Shown in pieces: positions 1-9,394 of a DNA stretch of 64,000 nucleotides. A model generated the notes under the pieces. That model saw nothing but the letters and a program-made list of their open reading frames with translations. It ran no database searches and was not told the DNA's origin. Numbering within the stretch: the stretch's first letter is position 1; each line of letters begins with the position of its first letter. The translations under genes were made by a program, and so were the position numbers. Location of the stretch: positions 186,001 to 250,000 of the forward strand of contig NZ_JAGRQC010000002.1 in the NCBI RefSeq assembly GCF_018122655.1. The letters run 5' to 3'. The stretch is from Stakelama marina. GTDB taxonomy: Bacteria > Pseudomonadota > Alphaproteobacteria > Sphingomonadales > Sphingomonadaceae.

Positions 1-1245
1 TCGGGCGGGCGCGAACATGCACTTGCATGGAAGCTCGCGCAATCGCCGCTGCTCGATACGCTTTATGTCGCGCCGGGCAATCCCGGTATCGCGGCACTCG
101 GGGAATGCGTCGACATCGCCGCGACCGACCATCGCGGCATCATCGATTTCTGCCTGCGCAACTCGATCGAGTTCGTCGTGGTGGGTCCCGAAGCGCCACT
201 GGTCGCGGGACTTGCCGACAATCTGCGCACGATGGGCGTCGCGGTGTTCGGCCCGGACAAGGCGGCGGCGCAGCTTGAAGGGTCGAAGGGGTTCACCAAG
301 GACCTGTGTTCGCGCGAGAAGATTCCGACCGCGGGTTACGCGCGCGCTACCTCGCTGGACGGCGCACGCGCGGCGCTCGATGATTTCGGACTGCCGGTGG
401 TCATCAAGAACGACGGGCTTGCCGCGGGCAAGGGCGTAACGATCGCCTATTCGCGCGACGAGGCGGAGGCTGCGCTCGACGGCCTGTTCGACCGGTCGGG
501 CGGCAATGTCGTGATCGAGGAGTTCCTCACCGGCGAGGAAGCCAGCCTGTTCGTGCTCACCGATGGCAAGACGGTGATGCCGTTCGGCTCCGCGCAGGAC
601 CATAAACGCGTCGGCGAAGGCGACACCGGGCCCAATACCGGCGGAATGGGCGCGTACAGCCCCGCGCCGGTACTGACCGCCAAGCTGGAACAGCAGGCGA
701 TCGACGAGATCATCCGTCCGACCGTCGAGGCGCTGGCGCGCGCGGGCACTCCCTATGCCGGAGTGCTCTATGCGGGGCTGATGCTGACCGAGGCGGGGCC
801 GAAGCTGATCGAATATAATGTTCGCTTCGGCGATCCCGAGGCGCAGGTGCTGATGCCGCGCTTCGAAGGCGATCTGCTCGCACTGATGCTCGCCTGCGCG
901 CAGGGAAAGCTTGCCGACCAACCCAGGCCGGTCTTTTCACCCCGCACCGCGCTGACCGTGGTGATGGCGGCGAAGGGCTATCCCGGCACGCCCGAAAAGG
1001 GCGGCGCGATTTCCGGAATCGACAAGGCGGAGGAAAACGGCGCGATCGTCTTTCACGCGGGCACGAGCATGGACGGCGAGACGCTGGTCGCCAGCGGTGG
1101 GCGCGTGCTCGGCGTGACCGCACTCGGCGCCAATGTGACCGAGGCGAAGGGCGCCGCCTACCGCGCCGTCGATCAGATCGATTTCGCCAGCGGCTTCTGC
1201 CGCCACGACATTGGCTGGCGAGAGGTCGAGCGCGAAGCGGGCTGA
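1..1245 (+). CDS. purD: Phosphoribosylamine-glycine ligase (GAR synthetase), 5' end cut by the window
   Basis: The enzyme joins glycine to phosphoribosylamine with ATP, the second step of purine synthesis, in the cytoplasm. The frame is open from base 1 and the first residues read [11 protein letters not shown], so only about the first seven or eight residues are missing. ATP-grasp signatures are clear: [13 protein letters not shown], the [12 protein letters not shown] segment, [12 protein letters not shown] and the C-terminal [11 protein letters not shown]. The ATG at 178 is internal: the residues before it ([12 protein letters not shown] and onward) are normal PurD sequence. It stands alone here, followed by an unrelated gene 80 bases downstream. 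Confidence 0.97.
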   Translation, partial: SGGREHALAWKLAQSPLLDTLYVAPGNPGIAALGECVDIAATDHRGIIDFCLRNSIEFVVVGPEAPLVAGLADNLRTMGVAVFGPDKAAAQLEGSKGFTKDLCSREKIPTAGYARATSLDGARAALDDFGLPVVIKNDGLAAGKGVTIAYSRDEAEAALDGLFDRSGGNVVIEEFLTGEEASLFVLTDGKTVMPFGSAQDHKRVGEGDTGPNTGGMGAYSPAPVLTAKLEQQAIDEIIRPTVEALARAGTPYAGVLYAGLMLTEAGPKLIEYNVRFGDPEAQVLMPRFEGDLLALMLACAQGKLADQPRPVFSPRTALTVVMAAKGYPGTPEKGGAISGIDKAEENGAIVFHAGTSMDGETLVASGGRVLGVTALGANVTEAKGAAYRAVDQIDFASGFCRHDIGWREVEREAG

Positions 1246-1325
1246 ACGCTCGCGCATCGGTTGGCCCGGGCAGCAAGCGGCGCTATGCAGGCACAACAGT
1301 ATCTGCGTAGCGCCGGAGAGCCGGA

Positions 1326-2027
<702 letters not shown>

Positions 2028-2032
2028 GAGCC

Positions 2033-2066
2033 GCCCGTCGCTGCTGCGCAGGCAGGAGCGACGGGC
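2033..2066. terminator. Stem-loop between convergent genes
   Basis: A perfect 10-bp inverted repeat (GCCCGTCGCT at 2033-2042, AGCGACGGGC at 2057-2066) with a 14-base loop lies just after the HhH gene and before the end of the convergent SnoaL-like gene. There is no T run, so it is at most a weak or bidirectional terminator or RNA-stabilising hairpin. Confidence 0.45.
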
Positions 2067-2131
2067 GCGGGTGGCAAGCGTTCGGACCGCGCGCCGCCCG
2101 TGAGGGCTGGCCGCCGCCCGAGTGCAGCCGA

Positions 2132-2566
2132 TCAGCCGGCCAGATTCTTCTGGAGTTGCTGATACACGCCGAGCCGGTCGACGATCTGCCAATGGCCGGT
2201 CAGCCGCCCCTGTGCATCGAAGCCGTACACAGTCGCGCCCGACATCCGGATTGTCTTGCCGGTGGCCGGAAAGCCGGGAATGTCGCCGGCATGCGTCGCT
2301 GCCCAGAACCACGTCATCGCAATGTCGCGGCCATTGGCGAACATGCCCTGGATATCGAATTTCTGATCGGGAAATGATGCGCGCGAGGTTCGGACCCTTT
2401 CCTTGAACCCGGCAAGGTCGAGCGTCATTCCGTGCCAGCGATCGCCCGGATCGTGATGGATGGTATAGGTTTCGGCGACGAACTCGTCGGCCGCATCTGC
2501 ATCGCCTTCGTCCCAGATACGCCGGATGAAGTCTGCCAGCCGTTGCTTCAGCGCTTCCTCGTCCAT
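2132..2566 (-). CDS. SnoaL-like / NTF2-fold protein (ester cyclase family)
   Basis: This 144-residue single-domain protein has the look of the SnoaL-like polyketide-cyclase family: an N-terminal helix with DFIRRIWDEGDADAADEF, then YTIHHDPGDRWHGM, a central F..R...FPD segment, and the TWFWAATH and TGKTIRMSGATVYGF strands. The start at 2566 has a GGAGG five bases upstream. The family folds as an alpha+beta barrel and includes small-molecule isomerases, cyclases and many proteins of unknown role; no polyketide genes are nearby, so the substrate cannot be named. It lies 42 bases downstream of the CNNM-type gene's 3' end in map order but is transcribed before it. Confidence 0.8.
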   Translation of the reverse strand: MDEEALKQRLADFIRRIWDEGDADAADEFVAETYTIHHDPGDRWHGMTLDLAGFKERVRTSRASFPDQKFDIQGMFANGRDIAMTWFWAATHAGDIPGFPATGKTIRMSGATVYGFDAQGRLTGHWQIVDRLGVYQQLQKNLAG

Positions 2567-2608
2567 CTTCGCCTCCCCCCTCTGCCTCGCGCCGCTGCGC
2601 GAAACTGC

Positions 2609-3922
2609 CTATTCGTCCGCCGGCGCTTCGCTGACCAGCAGCTTGTCGATCTTGCGCCCGTCCATATCGACGATCTCGAATCGCCAACCCTGTTCGACGA
2701 AATGCTCGCCCTCGTCGGGAAGATGCTTGAGCACCGACAGCGCCAGCCCGGCGACGGTCGCGTAATCGCGGTCTTCGGCAAGCTCTATGTCGAGCTTGTC
2801 GGCGAGCGAATCGGCGGCCATTTGCCCCGACACCAGCATCGACCCGTCATCGCGCTCGACCAGCGTCGGCGTTTCGCCCGGATCGGTGTCGGAGGCGAAT
2901 TCGCCGGCGATCGCGATCAGCAGGTTTGCCGGCGTCACGATGCCTTCGAAATGGCCATATTCGTCATGGACGAAGCCCATCGGCACCTCGGCGGCGCGCA
3001 GCGCATCGAGCGCGTCCATCGCATCGACCTGATCGGGCAGCACCGGCGCGGGCCGCATCAGCGCGCGCAGGTCGAGCGCTTCGCCGCGGAAGATCGCGGC
3101 GACGATGTCGCGCGCCTGGACGACGCCAACCACCGAATCGGCCGACCCTTCGGCCACCGGCAGCCGCGTATGCGGCGTCTCGACCAGTTTTTCGCGAATC
3201 GCCGCCTCGTCGAGATCGGCGTCGATCCAGTCGACATCGGTGCGCGGCGTCATCACTTCGCGTACCGGACGGTCGGCGAGCCGCACGACCCCGGAGATGA
3301 TCGAACGTTCATGCTCCTCGATCACGCCGTGGCGCGTCGCTTCCGACACGATGAGCTGCAATTCCTCCGCCGTCACCCGGTCTTCCGATTCGCGCCGCAT
3401 GCCGAGCAGGCGAAAGATCAGCGCGCTCGTCCCGTCGAGAAGCCACACGATCGGCGCGGTGATCCGGGCGAGCCACAGCATCGGCACCGCGACGAGCGCA
3501 GCGATCGGTTCCGGCGAGCGCAGCGCGAACTGCTTCGGCACCAACTCGCCGATAATCAGGGAAACATAGGTCGTCACGCCGATCACGATCGCGAAGCCAA
3601 GCGTCTGCGCGGTATCGGGCGACATGCCCATCGCCTCCAGCCGGTCGGCGGTGGGATGGCCAAGGCTCGCGCCCGAATAGGCGCCCGCCAGGATACCGAT
3701 CAGCGTTATCCCGATCTGCACGGTCGAAAGGAACTTGCCGGGATCGGCGGCAAGCTGCATCGCCGTTTCCGCGCCGGGCCGCCCGGTGCGCGCAAGCGCC
3801 TCCATCCGCGCCTTGCGCGCGGACACGATCGCCAGCTCCGACATGGCGAACAGGCCGTTCAGGGCGATCAGCGCAAGGATGATCACCACATCGAACCAGG
3901 GATAGGGAGAAGGCGCGTCCAT
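2609..3922 (-). CDS. CNNM/CorC-type membrane protein (DUF21, CBS pair, CorC-HlyC domain)
   Basis: The N-terminal half (about residues 1-190) is a DUF21 transmembrane domain with the LNGLFAMSELAIVSARKAR signature. Two CBS domains follow (from about 205, with VREVMTPRTDVDWID), then a C-terminal CorC/HlyC domain (about 345-430). Proteins of this layout are often named hemolysin-like; family members are tied to Mg2+/Co2+ export, and the CBS pair typically senses nucleotides. I chose the ATG at 3922 because GGGAGGG lies nine bases upstream; an ATG at 3946 in the same frame lacks that. Substrate is inferred from family only. The gene is divergent from the OmpA-like lipoprotein gene. Confidence 0.9.
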   Translation of the reverse strand: MDAPSPYPWFDVVIILALIALNGLFAMSELAIVSARKARMEALARTGRPGAETAMQLAADPGKFLSTVQIGITLIGILAGAYSGASLGHPTADRLEAMGMSPDTAQTLGFAIVIGVTTYVSLIIGELVPKQFALRSPEPIAALVAVPMLWLARITAPIVWLLDGTSALIFRLLGMRRESEDRVTAEELQLIVSEATRHGVIEEHERSIISGVVRLADRPVREVMTPRTDVDWIDADLDEAAIREKLVETPHTRLPVAEGSADSVVGVVQARDIVAAIFRGEALDLRALMRPAPVLPDQVDAMDALDALRAAEVPMGFVHDEYGHFEGIVTPANLLIAIAGEFASDTDPGETPTLVERDDGSMLVSGQMAADSLADKLDIELAEDRDYATVAGLALSVLKHLPDEGEHFVEQGWRFEIVDMDGRKIDKLLVSEAPADE

Positions 3923-4074
3923 CGGCGTGTTCCCTCCCATAGACATAAAATACCGCCCACGACAACATCGCGGACAGCAACCATTCAGACCGGATGCGGA
4001 ACAACTGCCCGCGGCACGGCGTTTTCAACCGCACAATCGATGCCACAAACTGATTGAAAGGGGAGAATCCCGCA

Positions 4075-4755
4075 ATGCGAACCGTACAGAAGTTGCTTGC
4101 CGCCGGCGCACTTTCTTCGCTGGTACTCACCGGCGCCTGCGTGACCGATCCGGTGACCGGCCAGCGCCACATTTCGAAGGCCGCGATCGGCGGCATTGGC
4201 GGCGCCGTCGGCGGCTATCTGCTCGGCGACCTTGTCGGCGGGCGCAACGACCGCACCGCAAAGATCGTCGGCGCTGGCATCGGCGGCCTCGCCGGCGCGG
4301 GCATCGGCGCATATATGGACAAGCAGGAGCGTGAGCTTCGCCAGCGCACGGCCGGCACCGACGTTCAGGTTGTCCGTCAGGGCGACGACCTGCTGCTGCG
4401 CATGCCGTCGGGGATCACCTTCGCCACCGACAGCTCTACCGTGCAGCCGCAGTTCAAGCCGACGCTCGATCAGGTCTCGCAGGTACTGGCGCAATATCCG
4501 AAGACCTATGTCGATGTGTACGGCCACACCGATTCGACGGGTAGCGAAGCCTATAACCAGGCGCTTTCCGAACGCCGCGCGCAATCCGTTGCCGATTATC
4601 TGTCGAGCCACGGGGTGAACCCGGCACGTATCGGCACGCGCGGTTATGGCGAGACGCAACCGATCGCGTCGAACGACACCGAGGAAGGCCGCGCCGCCAA
4701 CCGCCGTGTCGAAATCAAGCTGGTGCCGATCACCAATAGCGACCTGCAACAATAA
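4075..4755 (+). CDS. OmpA-family lipoprotein with glycine zipper
   Basis: The protein starts MRTVQKLLAAGALSS and has a lipobox LTGAC, so it should be lipidated and placed at the outer membrane. A Gly-rich zipper (GIGGAVGGYLLGDLVGG, then a second copy) spans about residues 40-80. The C-terminal half (about 105-220) is an OmpA-like peptidoglycan-binding domain with YGHTDSTGSEAYNQALSERR and the N.RVEIKL ending. A GGGGAG motif upstream fixes the start at 4075, rather than a TTG 21 bases earlier. Role: tethering the outer membrane to peptidoglycan, similar to YiaD-type proteins. Confidence 0.93.
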   Translation: MRTVQKLLAAGALSSLVLTGACVTDPVTGQRHISKAAIGGIGGAVGGYLLGDLVGGRNDRTAKIVGAGIGGLAGAGIGAYMDKQERELRQRTAGTDVQVVRQGDDLLLRMPSGITFATDSSTVQPQFKPTLDQVSQVLAQYPKTYVDVYGHTDSTGSEAYNQALSERRAQSVADYLSSHGVNPARIGTRGYGETQPIASNDTEEGRAANRRVEIKLVPITNSDLQQ

Positions 4756-4768
4756 CCGGCGACAACCG

Positions 4769-5218
4769 CTATCGTTTGAGGGCGAAGAAGTCGCGTAGCA
4801 GCGCGGCGGCTTCGCCCTCTCCGATTCCGGGAAAGATTTCGGGACGGTGATGGCACGTCGCCTGTTCGAAGAAGCGCGGCCCGTGTTCGACCGCTCCGCC
4901 CTTCGGGTCCGAGGCGCCGTAATAAAGCCGCGCGATACGGGCATGGGCGATTGCCCCGGCGCACATCGCGCATGGCTCGAGCGTCACCCACAGGTCGCAA
5001 TCGATCAACCGGTCGCGGCCAAGCACCTTCGCCGCGTCGCGAATCGCCCGAATCTCGGCATGCGCTGTGGGATCGTTCAGCTTACGCGGTGCATTCGCCG
5101 CCGTGGCGACGATCCGTCCGTCACGCACCACCACCGCGCCGACGGGCACTTCACCCGTTTCGGACGCAGCGCGCGCCGCGTCGAGGGCAGCGCGCATCGG
5201 TTGCGGCAGAGGAAACAT
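4769..5218 (-). CDS. tadA: tRNA-adenosine(34) deaminase
   Basis: A 149-residue cytidine-deaminase-fold enzyme. The zinc site is visible as HAE (His53, Glu55) and PCAMC (Cys83, Cys86). TadA converts A34 to inosine in tRNA-Arg(ACG), which is essential for reading CGN codons in most bacteria. Length and the ending are normal for the family. It converges on the OmpA-like gene with only 13 bases between stops. A nucleoside (guanine) deaminase is the alternative, but the HAEIRAIRDAAK context favours TadA. Confidence 0.92.
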   Translation of the reverse strand: MFPLPQPMRAALDAARAASETGEVPVGAVVVRDGRIVATAANAPRKLNDPTAHAEIRAIRDAAKVLGRDRLIDCDLWVTLEPCAMCAGAIAHARIARLYYGASDPKGGAVEHGPRFFEQATCHHRPEIFPGIGEGEAAALLRDFFALKR

Positions 5219-5268
5219 CGCCGCGCTTATGTCGCAAAGCCGAAGGCCAGGCCAGCGCGGCGAAGCCG

Positions 5269-5493
5269 TTAGTAGCTGTTGCCGACAAACGCCTGGTCGT
5301 TGCCTGGCTTTTCCACCTCCAGCTTGGGGACGCGAATCGTCTTGTTTTCGGTGCCCACGTCGATCTTCCCGACATCGGCCTGAAACTTGGGCGCCTGTGC
5401 CGGCTGCGTTTGCGTGATCTGAATCATGCCGAGCGAAATCAGAACGATCAGCACGACCAGCGCGAGCCCCAGCAGGACGAGTATCAGGCGCAT
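5269..5493 (-). CDS. Small single-span membrane protein, unknown function
   Basis: A 74-residue protein that starts MRLILVLLGLALVV and has one membrane helix (about residues 2-24), then a short polar tail ending VGNSY. The AAGGGGAAAG motif just upstream decides the start at 5493; the open frame extends upstream but without a ribosome site. The tail probably faces the periplasm or cytoplasm as a short adaptor. I do not recognise the family. It is divergent from rpmB and lies 50 bases upstream of tadA on the same strand, so the two may share a transcript. Confidence 0.65.
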   Translation of the reverse strand: MRLILVLLGLALVVLIVLISLGMIQITQTQPAQAPKFQADVGKIDVGTENKTIRVPKLEVEKPGNDQAFVGNSY

Positions 5494-5574
5494 TTCACTT
5501 TCCCCTTTCGAAACGATCGCGTAACTAACGTCTGCAATCATCAAGTGGTTGCACGGTTGTTTGGTGGCCAGCGG

Positions 5575-5603
5575 TTGACGCAGGATGCGAATGCCGCTAT
5601 TCG
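5575..5603 (+). promoter_or_regulatory. Candidate sigma-70 promoter for rpmB
   Basis: TTGACG at 5575-5580 and TATTCG at 5598-5603 are separated by exactly 17 bases and lie 41 bases before the rpmB start. Spacing and match are good for a housekeeping promoter, but no transcript data support it. Confidence 0.5.
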
Positions 5604-5644
5604 CGCCACCTTTCCGGGCCAACCCGAATTCAGGATTTTAAGCG

Positions 5645-5941
5645 ATGTCGCGCATTTGCGAGCTGACCGGCAAGGGCCGGCAGGTGGGTAACAACGTTTC
5701 CCACGCCAACAACAAGACCAAGCGGACCTTTCTGCCCAATCTGCAGAATGTGACGCTGATGTCCGAATCGCTCGAAAAGAGCATCAAGCTGCGTGTTTCG
5801 ACGAGCGGCCTGCGCTCGGTCGAGCATGTCGGCGGTCTCGACAACTGGCTGATGAAGACCAGCGACGACAAGCTGTCGCTGCGTGCGCGTCGCCTGAAGC
5901 GCGATGTCGCCAAGAAGCTGAAAGGCGCCGAAGCGGCCTAA
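5645..5941 (+). CDS. rpmB: 50S ribosomal protein L28
   Basis: The protein begins [20 protein letters not shown] and continues with the [13 protein letters not shown] core, both diagnostic for L28. At 98 residues it is the longer proteobacterial form with a basic C-terminus. AGGA lies nine bases upstream of the ATG. Transcription is probably from the promoter at 5575-5603. Its stop codon overlaps the stop of the convergent phytase-like gene by four bases. Confidence 0.98.
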   Translation: MSRICELTGKGRQVGNNVSHANNKTKRTFLPNLQNVTLMSESLEKSIKLRVSTSGLRSVEHVGGLDNWLMKTSDDKLSLRARRLKRDVAKKLKGAEAA

Positions 5942-6945
5942 TCGCCGCTCGGCTTTGCCGCTGCTTTCGCCGGCAAATCGAGCCTGAATTTCAGCAGCAG
6001 CGTTCGCTGGAAGATCGACTGATTGTCGTCCGACACCATCCATAAAATGGTGTCGGCGCCTTCGCGCGTTGCTGTTACCCCTTCGAAATTATCGTGGATA
6101 ACCGGCGCGGCAAAGGTCGCGACGACCTTCCCCGATACCGTCGCGCCGGGCCGGATATCGGCCGGATCGATGATCGCCAGTTTCACACGAAATCCTTTGG
6201 CGACCGAAAAGGCGCGGTCGAGAACCGCGATGCGCCCATCGGGCAGCAACGTGGCGTCCGACGGCGAAAATCCACGCGGAACACGATAACCGAAGCGGAA
6301 GCCCTTGCGCGGCGCCTTCACCGGATCACCCGAAAAATAGAGCGCAGCGCGCGTATGCTTGCCCGGCCATTCGCCGTCTTCCGAAATGACGATATGGCCG
6401 CCACCCGGCATATGCACCACCGATTCGGCACCCAGATTGTCGGGCCAGTCGCGCATGGCCGGCGGGGAGGCATGGCCTAGCGCGCGCTTGAACCCGGCAT
6501 CATAGCGCCACAGCGCATTGGCATTTTCGAATCCGACCAGAAAGCTGCCCGTCGCGGGATCGCGCGCCAGCGATTCGCTGTCCCGGTCGCGCTTTAGCCA
6601 GCCCGCGCCCGGTCCTGCCGGCAGCTCGGTCGCGCCGGGCTCGGCCACTTGGCCTGTTCGCGTCAACCGGAACCATATGACATAGCCGAGATCGCTGAGC
6701 AGCGTGAATTTGTCGCCCTGAACGTCGATCGCCGAAAAGCCGCCAAAGCCGTCGGTAGCGCTGCGCAGCTCGACGCCGCCCAGATAGGTCAGCGCCCCGA
6801 GGCGCCTGCGGGTGTGATCGCCCTCAACCAGCGAGACCGGCCGCGCCTCGATCGAGCGCAGATCGCCGATCATCGGGCGCAGCGGTTCGACCGAATAGCC
6901 GGGCACGAGCAACAGGACGAGAAGGACCGAAACCAGAATACGCAC
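5938..6945 (-). CDS. Exported phytase-like / esterase-like beta-propeller protein
   Basis: This 335-residue protein has an N-terminal hydrophobic signal segment ([18 protein letters not shown]). The rest looks like the phytase-like domain: [20 protein letters not shown] near the start, [51 protein letters not shown] and DNFEGVTAT. These are blades of a six-bladed propeller with conserved acidic residues. The family is annotated as esterase-like activity of phytase; true substrate is unknown. It ends convergently with rpmB, with stop codons overlapping at CTAA. Confidence 0.85.
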   Translation of the reverse strand: MRILVSVLLVLLLVPGYSVEPLRPMIGDLRSIEARPVSLVEGDHTRRRLGALTYLGGVELRSATDGFGGFSAIDVQGDKFTLLSDLGYVIWFRLTRTGQVAEPGATELPAGPGAGWLKRDRDSESLARDPATGSFLVGFENANALWRYDAGFKRALGHASPPAMRDWPDNLGAESVVHMPGGGHIVISEDGEWPGKHTRAALYFSGDPVKAPRKGFRFGYRVPRGFSPSDATLLPDGRIAVLDRAFSVAKGFRVKLAIIDPADIRPGATVSGKVVATFAAPVIHDNFEGVTATREGADTILWMVSDDNQSIFQRTLLLKFRLDLPAKAAAKPSGD

Positions 6946-7122
6946 GGGTGCGCCTTAGGCGGCTTCGCCGCGGACCGGAACCCCATCACATGCTGAACAA
7001 AGGCTAACACGCGCATTCAGCACCGGCTCAACCGCCCTCCCCCATAACGCTGATTGTCGATCACGGTGATTCGCATCGCGACCGGCATGGATTTGAACAG
7101 CAAGAGGACGAGGAGACGGACG

Positions 7123-7497
7123 ATGATGAAGAGGAAACTCACGCTCCTTGGCGCGGCCATGACGATGAGCGCCGCTGCACTGGTTCCCGCCACGCCGGCC
7201 GCCGCGCAAAGCTATCGCGGTCACCACTATAGCCGCCACTACGACCGCCGCGAATATCGCGACCATTACCGCGATCAGCGCCGGTACGAACGTCGCCACT
7301 ATCGCCGCTATCAGCGCTGCAAGGACGGCGATGGCGGTACGGTAATCGGCGCTGTCGCAGGCGGCCTGGCGGGCCACGAGATTGTCGGCCGCCGCGGTGA
7401 CAAGGTGCTCGGCACCGTTATCGGCGGCGTCGTAGGCGCCCTTGCCGGCCGAGCGATCGATCGCGCCGACCCGCCCGCTGGCTGCCGCCGCCGCTGA
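7123..7497 (+). CDS. Exported glycine-zipper 2TM protein
   Basis: The protein has a signal peptide (MMKRKLTLLGAAMTM, cleavage likely after AAA near residue 28), an unusual Tyr/His/Arg-rich segment (about 30-67) and a C-terminal glycine zipper (GTVIGAVAGGLAGHEIVG, GTVIGGVVGALAGRAI). This is the 17-kDa-surface-antigen/Rcc01693-like layout found in many alphaproteobacteria. AGGAGA six bases upstream sets the start at 7123. It probably sits in the cell envelope; function is unknown. A strong double hairpin follows. Confidence 0.82.
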   Translation: MMKRKLTLLGAAMTMSAAALVPATPAAAQSYRGHHYSRHYDRREYRDHYRDQRRYERRHYRRYQRCKDGDGGTVIGAVAGGLAGHEIVGRRGDKVLGTVIGGVVGALAGRAIDRADPPAGCRRR

Positions 7498-7515
7498 CAC
7501 AGGAAATTCCGGGAT

Positions 7516-7576
7516 CCCTCGAGTGGCGTATCGAGGGTGGGGGTCGGTCCGAAAGGGCCGGCCCCCAACTTATTTT
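7516..7576 (+). terminator. Double stem-loop, probable terminator of the glycine-zipper gene
   Basis: First a 7-bp perfect repeat CCCTCGA/TCGAGGG (7516-7522 and 7531-7537). Directly after it is a 13-bp stem (7538-7550 with 7555-7567) closed by a GAAA tetraloop, with two U-G pairs. The T-rich ACTTATTTT at 7568-7576 completes a rho-independent signal in plus orientation. Confidence 0.75.
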
Positions 7577-7630
7577 CGGGGCTACAGCGCGTGGGAGCAG
7601 ACGTGTGCGCTTACCGCACAGGTATCGGCA

Positions 7631-8353
7631 TCAATACATGTGCTGCCCGCCGTTGATCGACAGCGTCGATCCGGTGACGAACCCTGCGTCTTCCGAACAT
7701 AGAAACGCAACGCCGCGCGCGATCTCGCTCGCCTGGCCGAGGCGGCCGACCGGAATCTTGGCGACGATCTTCTCGAGCACGTCTGCGGGCACCGCTGCGA
7801 CCATGTCGGTGTCGATATAGCCCGGCGCGATCGCGTTCACGGTGATGCCGAACCGCGCGCCTTCCTGCGCCAGCGCCTTGGTGAAACCGTGAATACCCGA
7901 CTTGGCGGCGGCATAGTTGACCTGGCCATATTGCCCGGCCTGTCCGTTGATCGAGCCGATATTGACCACACGGCCCCATTTACGCTCGCGCATCCCCGAA
8001 AAGGTTGCCTTCGCCATGTTGAAGCAGCCGCCGAGATTGGTGCGGATTACATCCTCCCACATCTCGTGTGTCATCTTCATCATCGTGCCGTCGCGCGTGA
8101 TGCCGGCATTGTTGACGATGACGTCGACCGGGCCGAGGTCGCCTGCGACCTGTTCGACACCGGCATGGCAGGCGTCGTAATCGCCGACATCCCATTTATA
8201 AGCCGCGATGCCGGTCCGCTCCGTGAATGCCTTGGCGCGTTCGTCATTGCCGGCATAATTCGCCGCGACGGTCATCCCCATATCCTTGAGCGCAAGGCTG
8301 ATCGCCTCGCCGATCCCACGGGTTCCTCCGGTTACGATCGCGACGCGTGCCAT
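7631..8353 (-). CDS. phbB: Acetoacetyl-CoA reductase
   Basis: A 240-residue short-chain dehydrogenase, closest in pattern to PhbB/PhaB: nucleotide motif VTGGTRGIGEA, NNAGITRDG, and the catalytic set Ser134, Tyr147, Lys151. The TRDGTMMKM segment and the ending SINGGQHMY are typical of the acetoacetyl-CoA branch rather than FabG. It reduces acetoacetyl-CoA to (R)-3-hydroxybutyryl-CoA with NADPH for PHB synthesis. AGGAG lies upstream of the ATG. It follows hemH by 36 bases on the same strand. Thiolase and PHB depolymerase are encoded 12-16 kb away; the synthase is not in the window. Confidence 0.93.
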   Translation of the reverse strand: MARVAIVTGGTRGIGEAISLALKDMGMTVAANYAGNDERAKAFTERTGIAAYKWDVGDYDACHAGVEQVAGDLGPVDVIVNNAGITRDGTMMKMTHEMWEDVIRTNLGGCFNMAKATFSGMRERKWGRVVNIGSINGQAGQYGQVNYAAAKSGIHGFTKALAQEGARFGITVNAIAPGYIDTDMVAAVPADVLEKIVAKIPVGRLGQASEIARGVAFLCSEDAGFVTGSTLSINGGQHMY

Positions 8354-8389
8354 GCAGCTCTCCTGTAAAAAAATCGGTCCTGGGAAAGG

Positions 8390-9394
8390 CTAGGCGGGCG
8401 ATACCCAGCCTGCAAGCTCACGGTACAAAATGCTGCGCAGCATTTCGATTCCCGGTTCGCTTGCATTGAGACAAGGCAGACAGGCGAAATCGGTTCCGCC
8501 CGCCGCGACGAAAGTCTCTCGCCCGCGGATCGCAATCTCTTCAAGCGTTTCGACGCAATCGGCGGAAAAACCGGGCGTCACGACCGCCACCTTGCGAACC
8601 CCCTCGCCCGGCAAGGCGGCGAGGACGGTATCCGTCGCCGGTTCGAGCCACTTGGCGCGACCGAAGCGCGACTGGAACGCGATACGGATTTCGCGCCCCA
8701 TCGCATCCGAGAGCAGCCGCGCCGTCTTCTGGCAATGACAGTGATAGGGGTCGCCACGTTCGAGCGTGCGCTGGGGCATGCCGTGAAAGCTGGCCAGGAT
8801 CAGTTCGGGGGCAAAATCGAGTTCGGCGAGCGAGGCCTCGATCGAACGCTTGAGCGCATCGATATAGGCGGCATCGTCGTAATAAGGCGGCAGCGTGCGG
8901 ATCGCCGGTTGCCAGCGCATCGCGGCGAGCGCGGCGAACGCCTTGTCGTTGGCCGTCGCAGTCGTCGCCGCGCAATATTGCGGATAGAGCGGCGCGAGCA
9001 GGATACGCTCGCACCCGGCATCCTTCAGCGCGCCGAGACGGTCGGCGATCGACGGGCTACCATAGCGCATCGCCCAATCGACGATCACATCCTCGCCGAA
9101 CGCCCCCTTCAGCTCACGCGCCTGCGCCTTTGTGATCGCGGCAAGCGGCGAACCGTCATCGCTCCACACCTGCGCATAGGCTTCCGCCGACTTTTTGGGG
9201 CGCGTGCGCAGGATGATGCCGCGCAGGATCGGCTGCCAGGCAATGGCGGGAAGCTCTATCACGCGCGGATCGGACAGAAACTCGGCGAGATAGCGCCGCA
9301 CCGCACCCGGTTCGGGTGCGTCGGGCGTACCGAGATTCATCAGCAGCACGCCGATCCGCGACTGCGGGATCGTCGGGTGGTTTGCGGGCGTCAT
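8390..9394 (-). CDS. hemH: Ferrochelatase
   Basis: The 334-residue enzyme inserts Fe2+ into protoporphyrin IX, the last step of protoheme synthesis. Recognisable segments are GVLLMNLGTPDAPEPGAVR near the N-terminus, LAPLYPQYCAATT, the LASFHGMPQRTLERGDPYHC loop with the active-site His, and TPGFSADCVETLEEI near the C-terminus. The true start is the ATG at 9394, which overlaps the TGA of the upstream molybdoenzyme gene (ATGA), with GGAG inside that gene. The open frame extends further upstream but that part is antisense-like noise. Confidence 0.96.
   Translation of the reverse strand: MTPANHPTIPQSRIGVLLMNLGTPDAPEPGAVRRYLAEFLSDPRVIELPAIAWQPILRGIILRTRPKKSAEAYAQVWSDDGSPLAAITKAQARELKGAFGEDVIVDWAMRYGSPSIADRLGALKDAGCERILLAPLYPQYCAATTATANDKAFAALAAMRWQPAIRTLPPYYDDAAYIDALKRSIEASLAELDFAPELILASFHGMPQRTLERGDPYHCHCQKTARLLSDAMGREIRIAFQSRFGRAKWLEPATDTVLAALPGEGVRKVAVVTPGFSADCVETLEEIAIRGRETFVAAGGTDFACLPCLNASEPGIEMLRSILYRELAGWVSPA

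Noticed and set aside
2432..4057. A 540-residue plus-strand frame opposite the SnoaL-like and CNNM-type genes
   Set aside because: It crosses two real genes and their gap and has the composition of an antisense shadow.
4196..4318. Glycine-rich repeat as a possible mobile or structural repeat
   Set aside because: It is the normal glycine-zipper coding sequence of the OmpA-like lipoprotein.
5938..5941. Stop-stop overlap of rpmB and the phytase-like gene as a regulatory device
   Set aside because: Four-base convergent overlaps are common in compact genomes (another occurs at 33660-33663), so no special meaning is needed.
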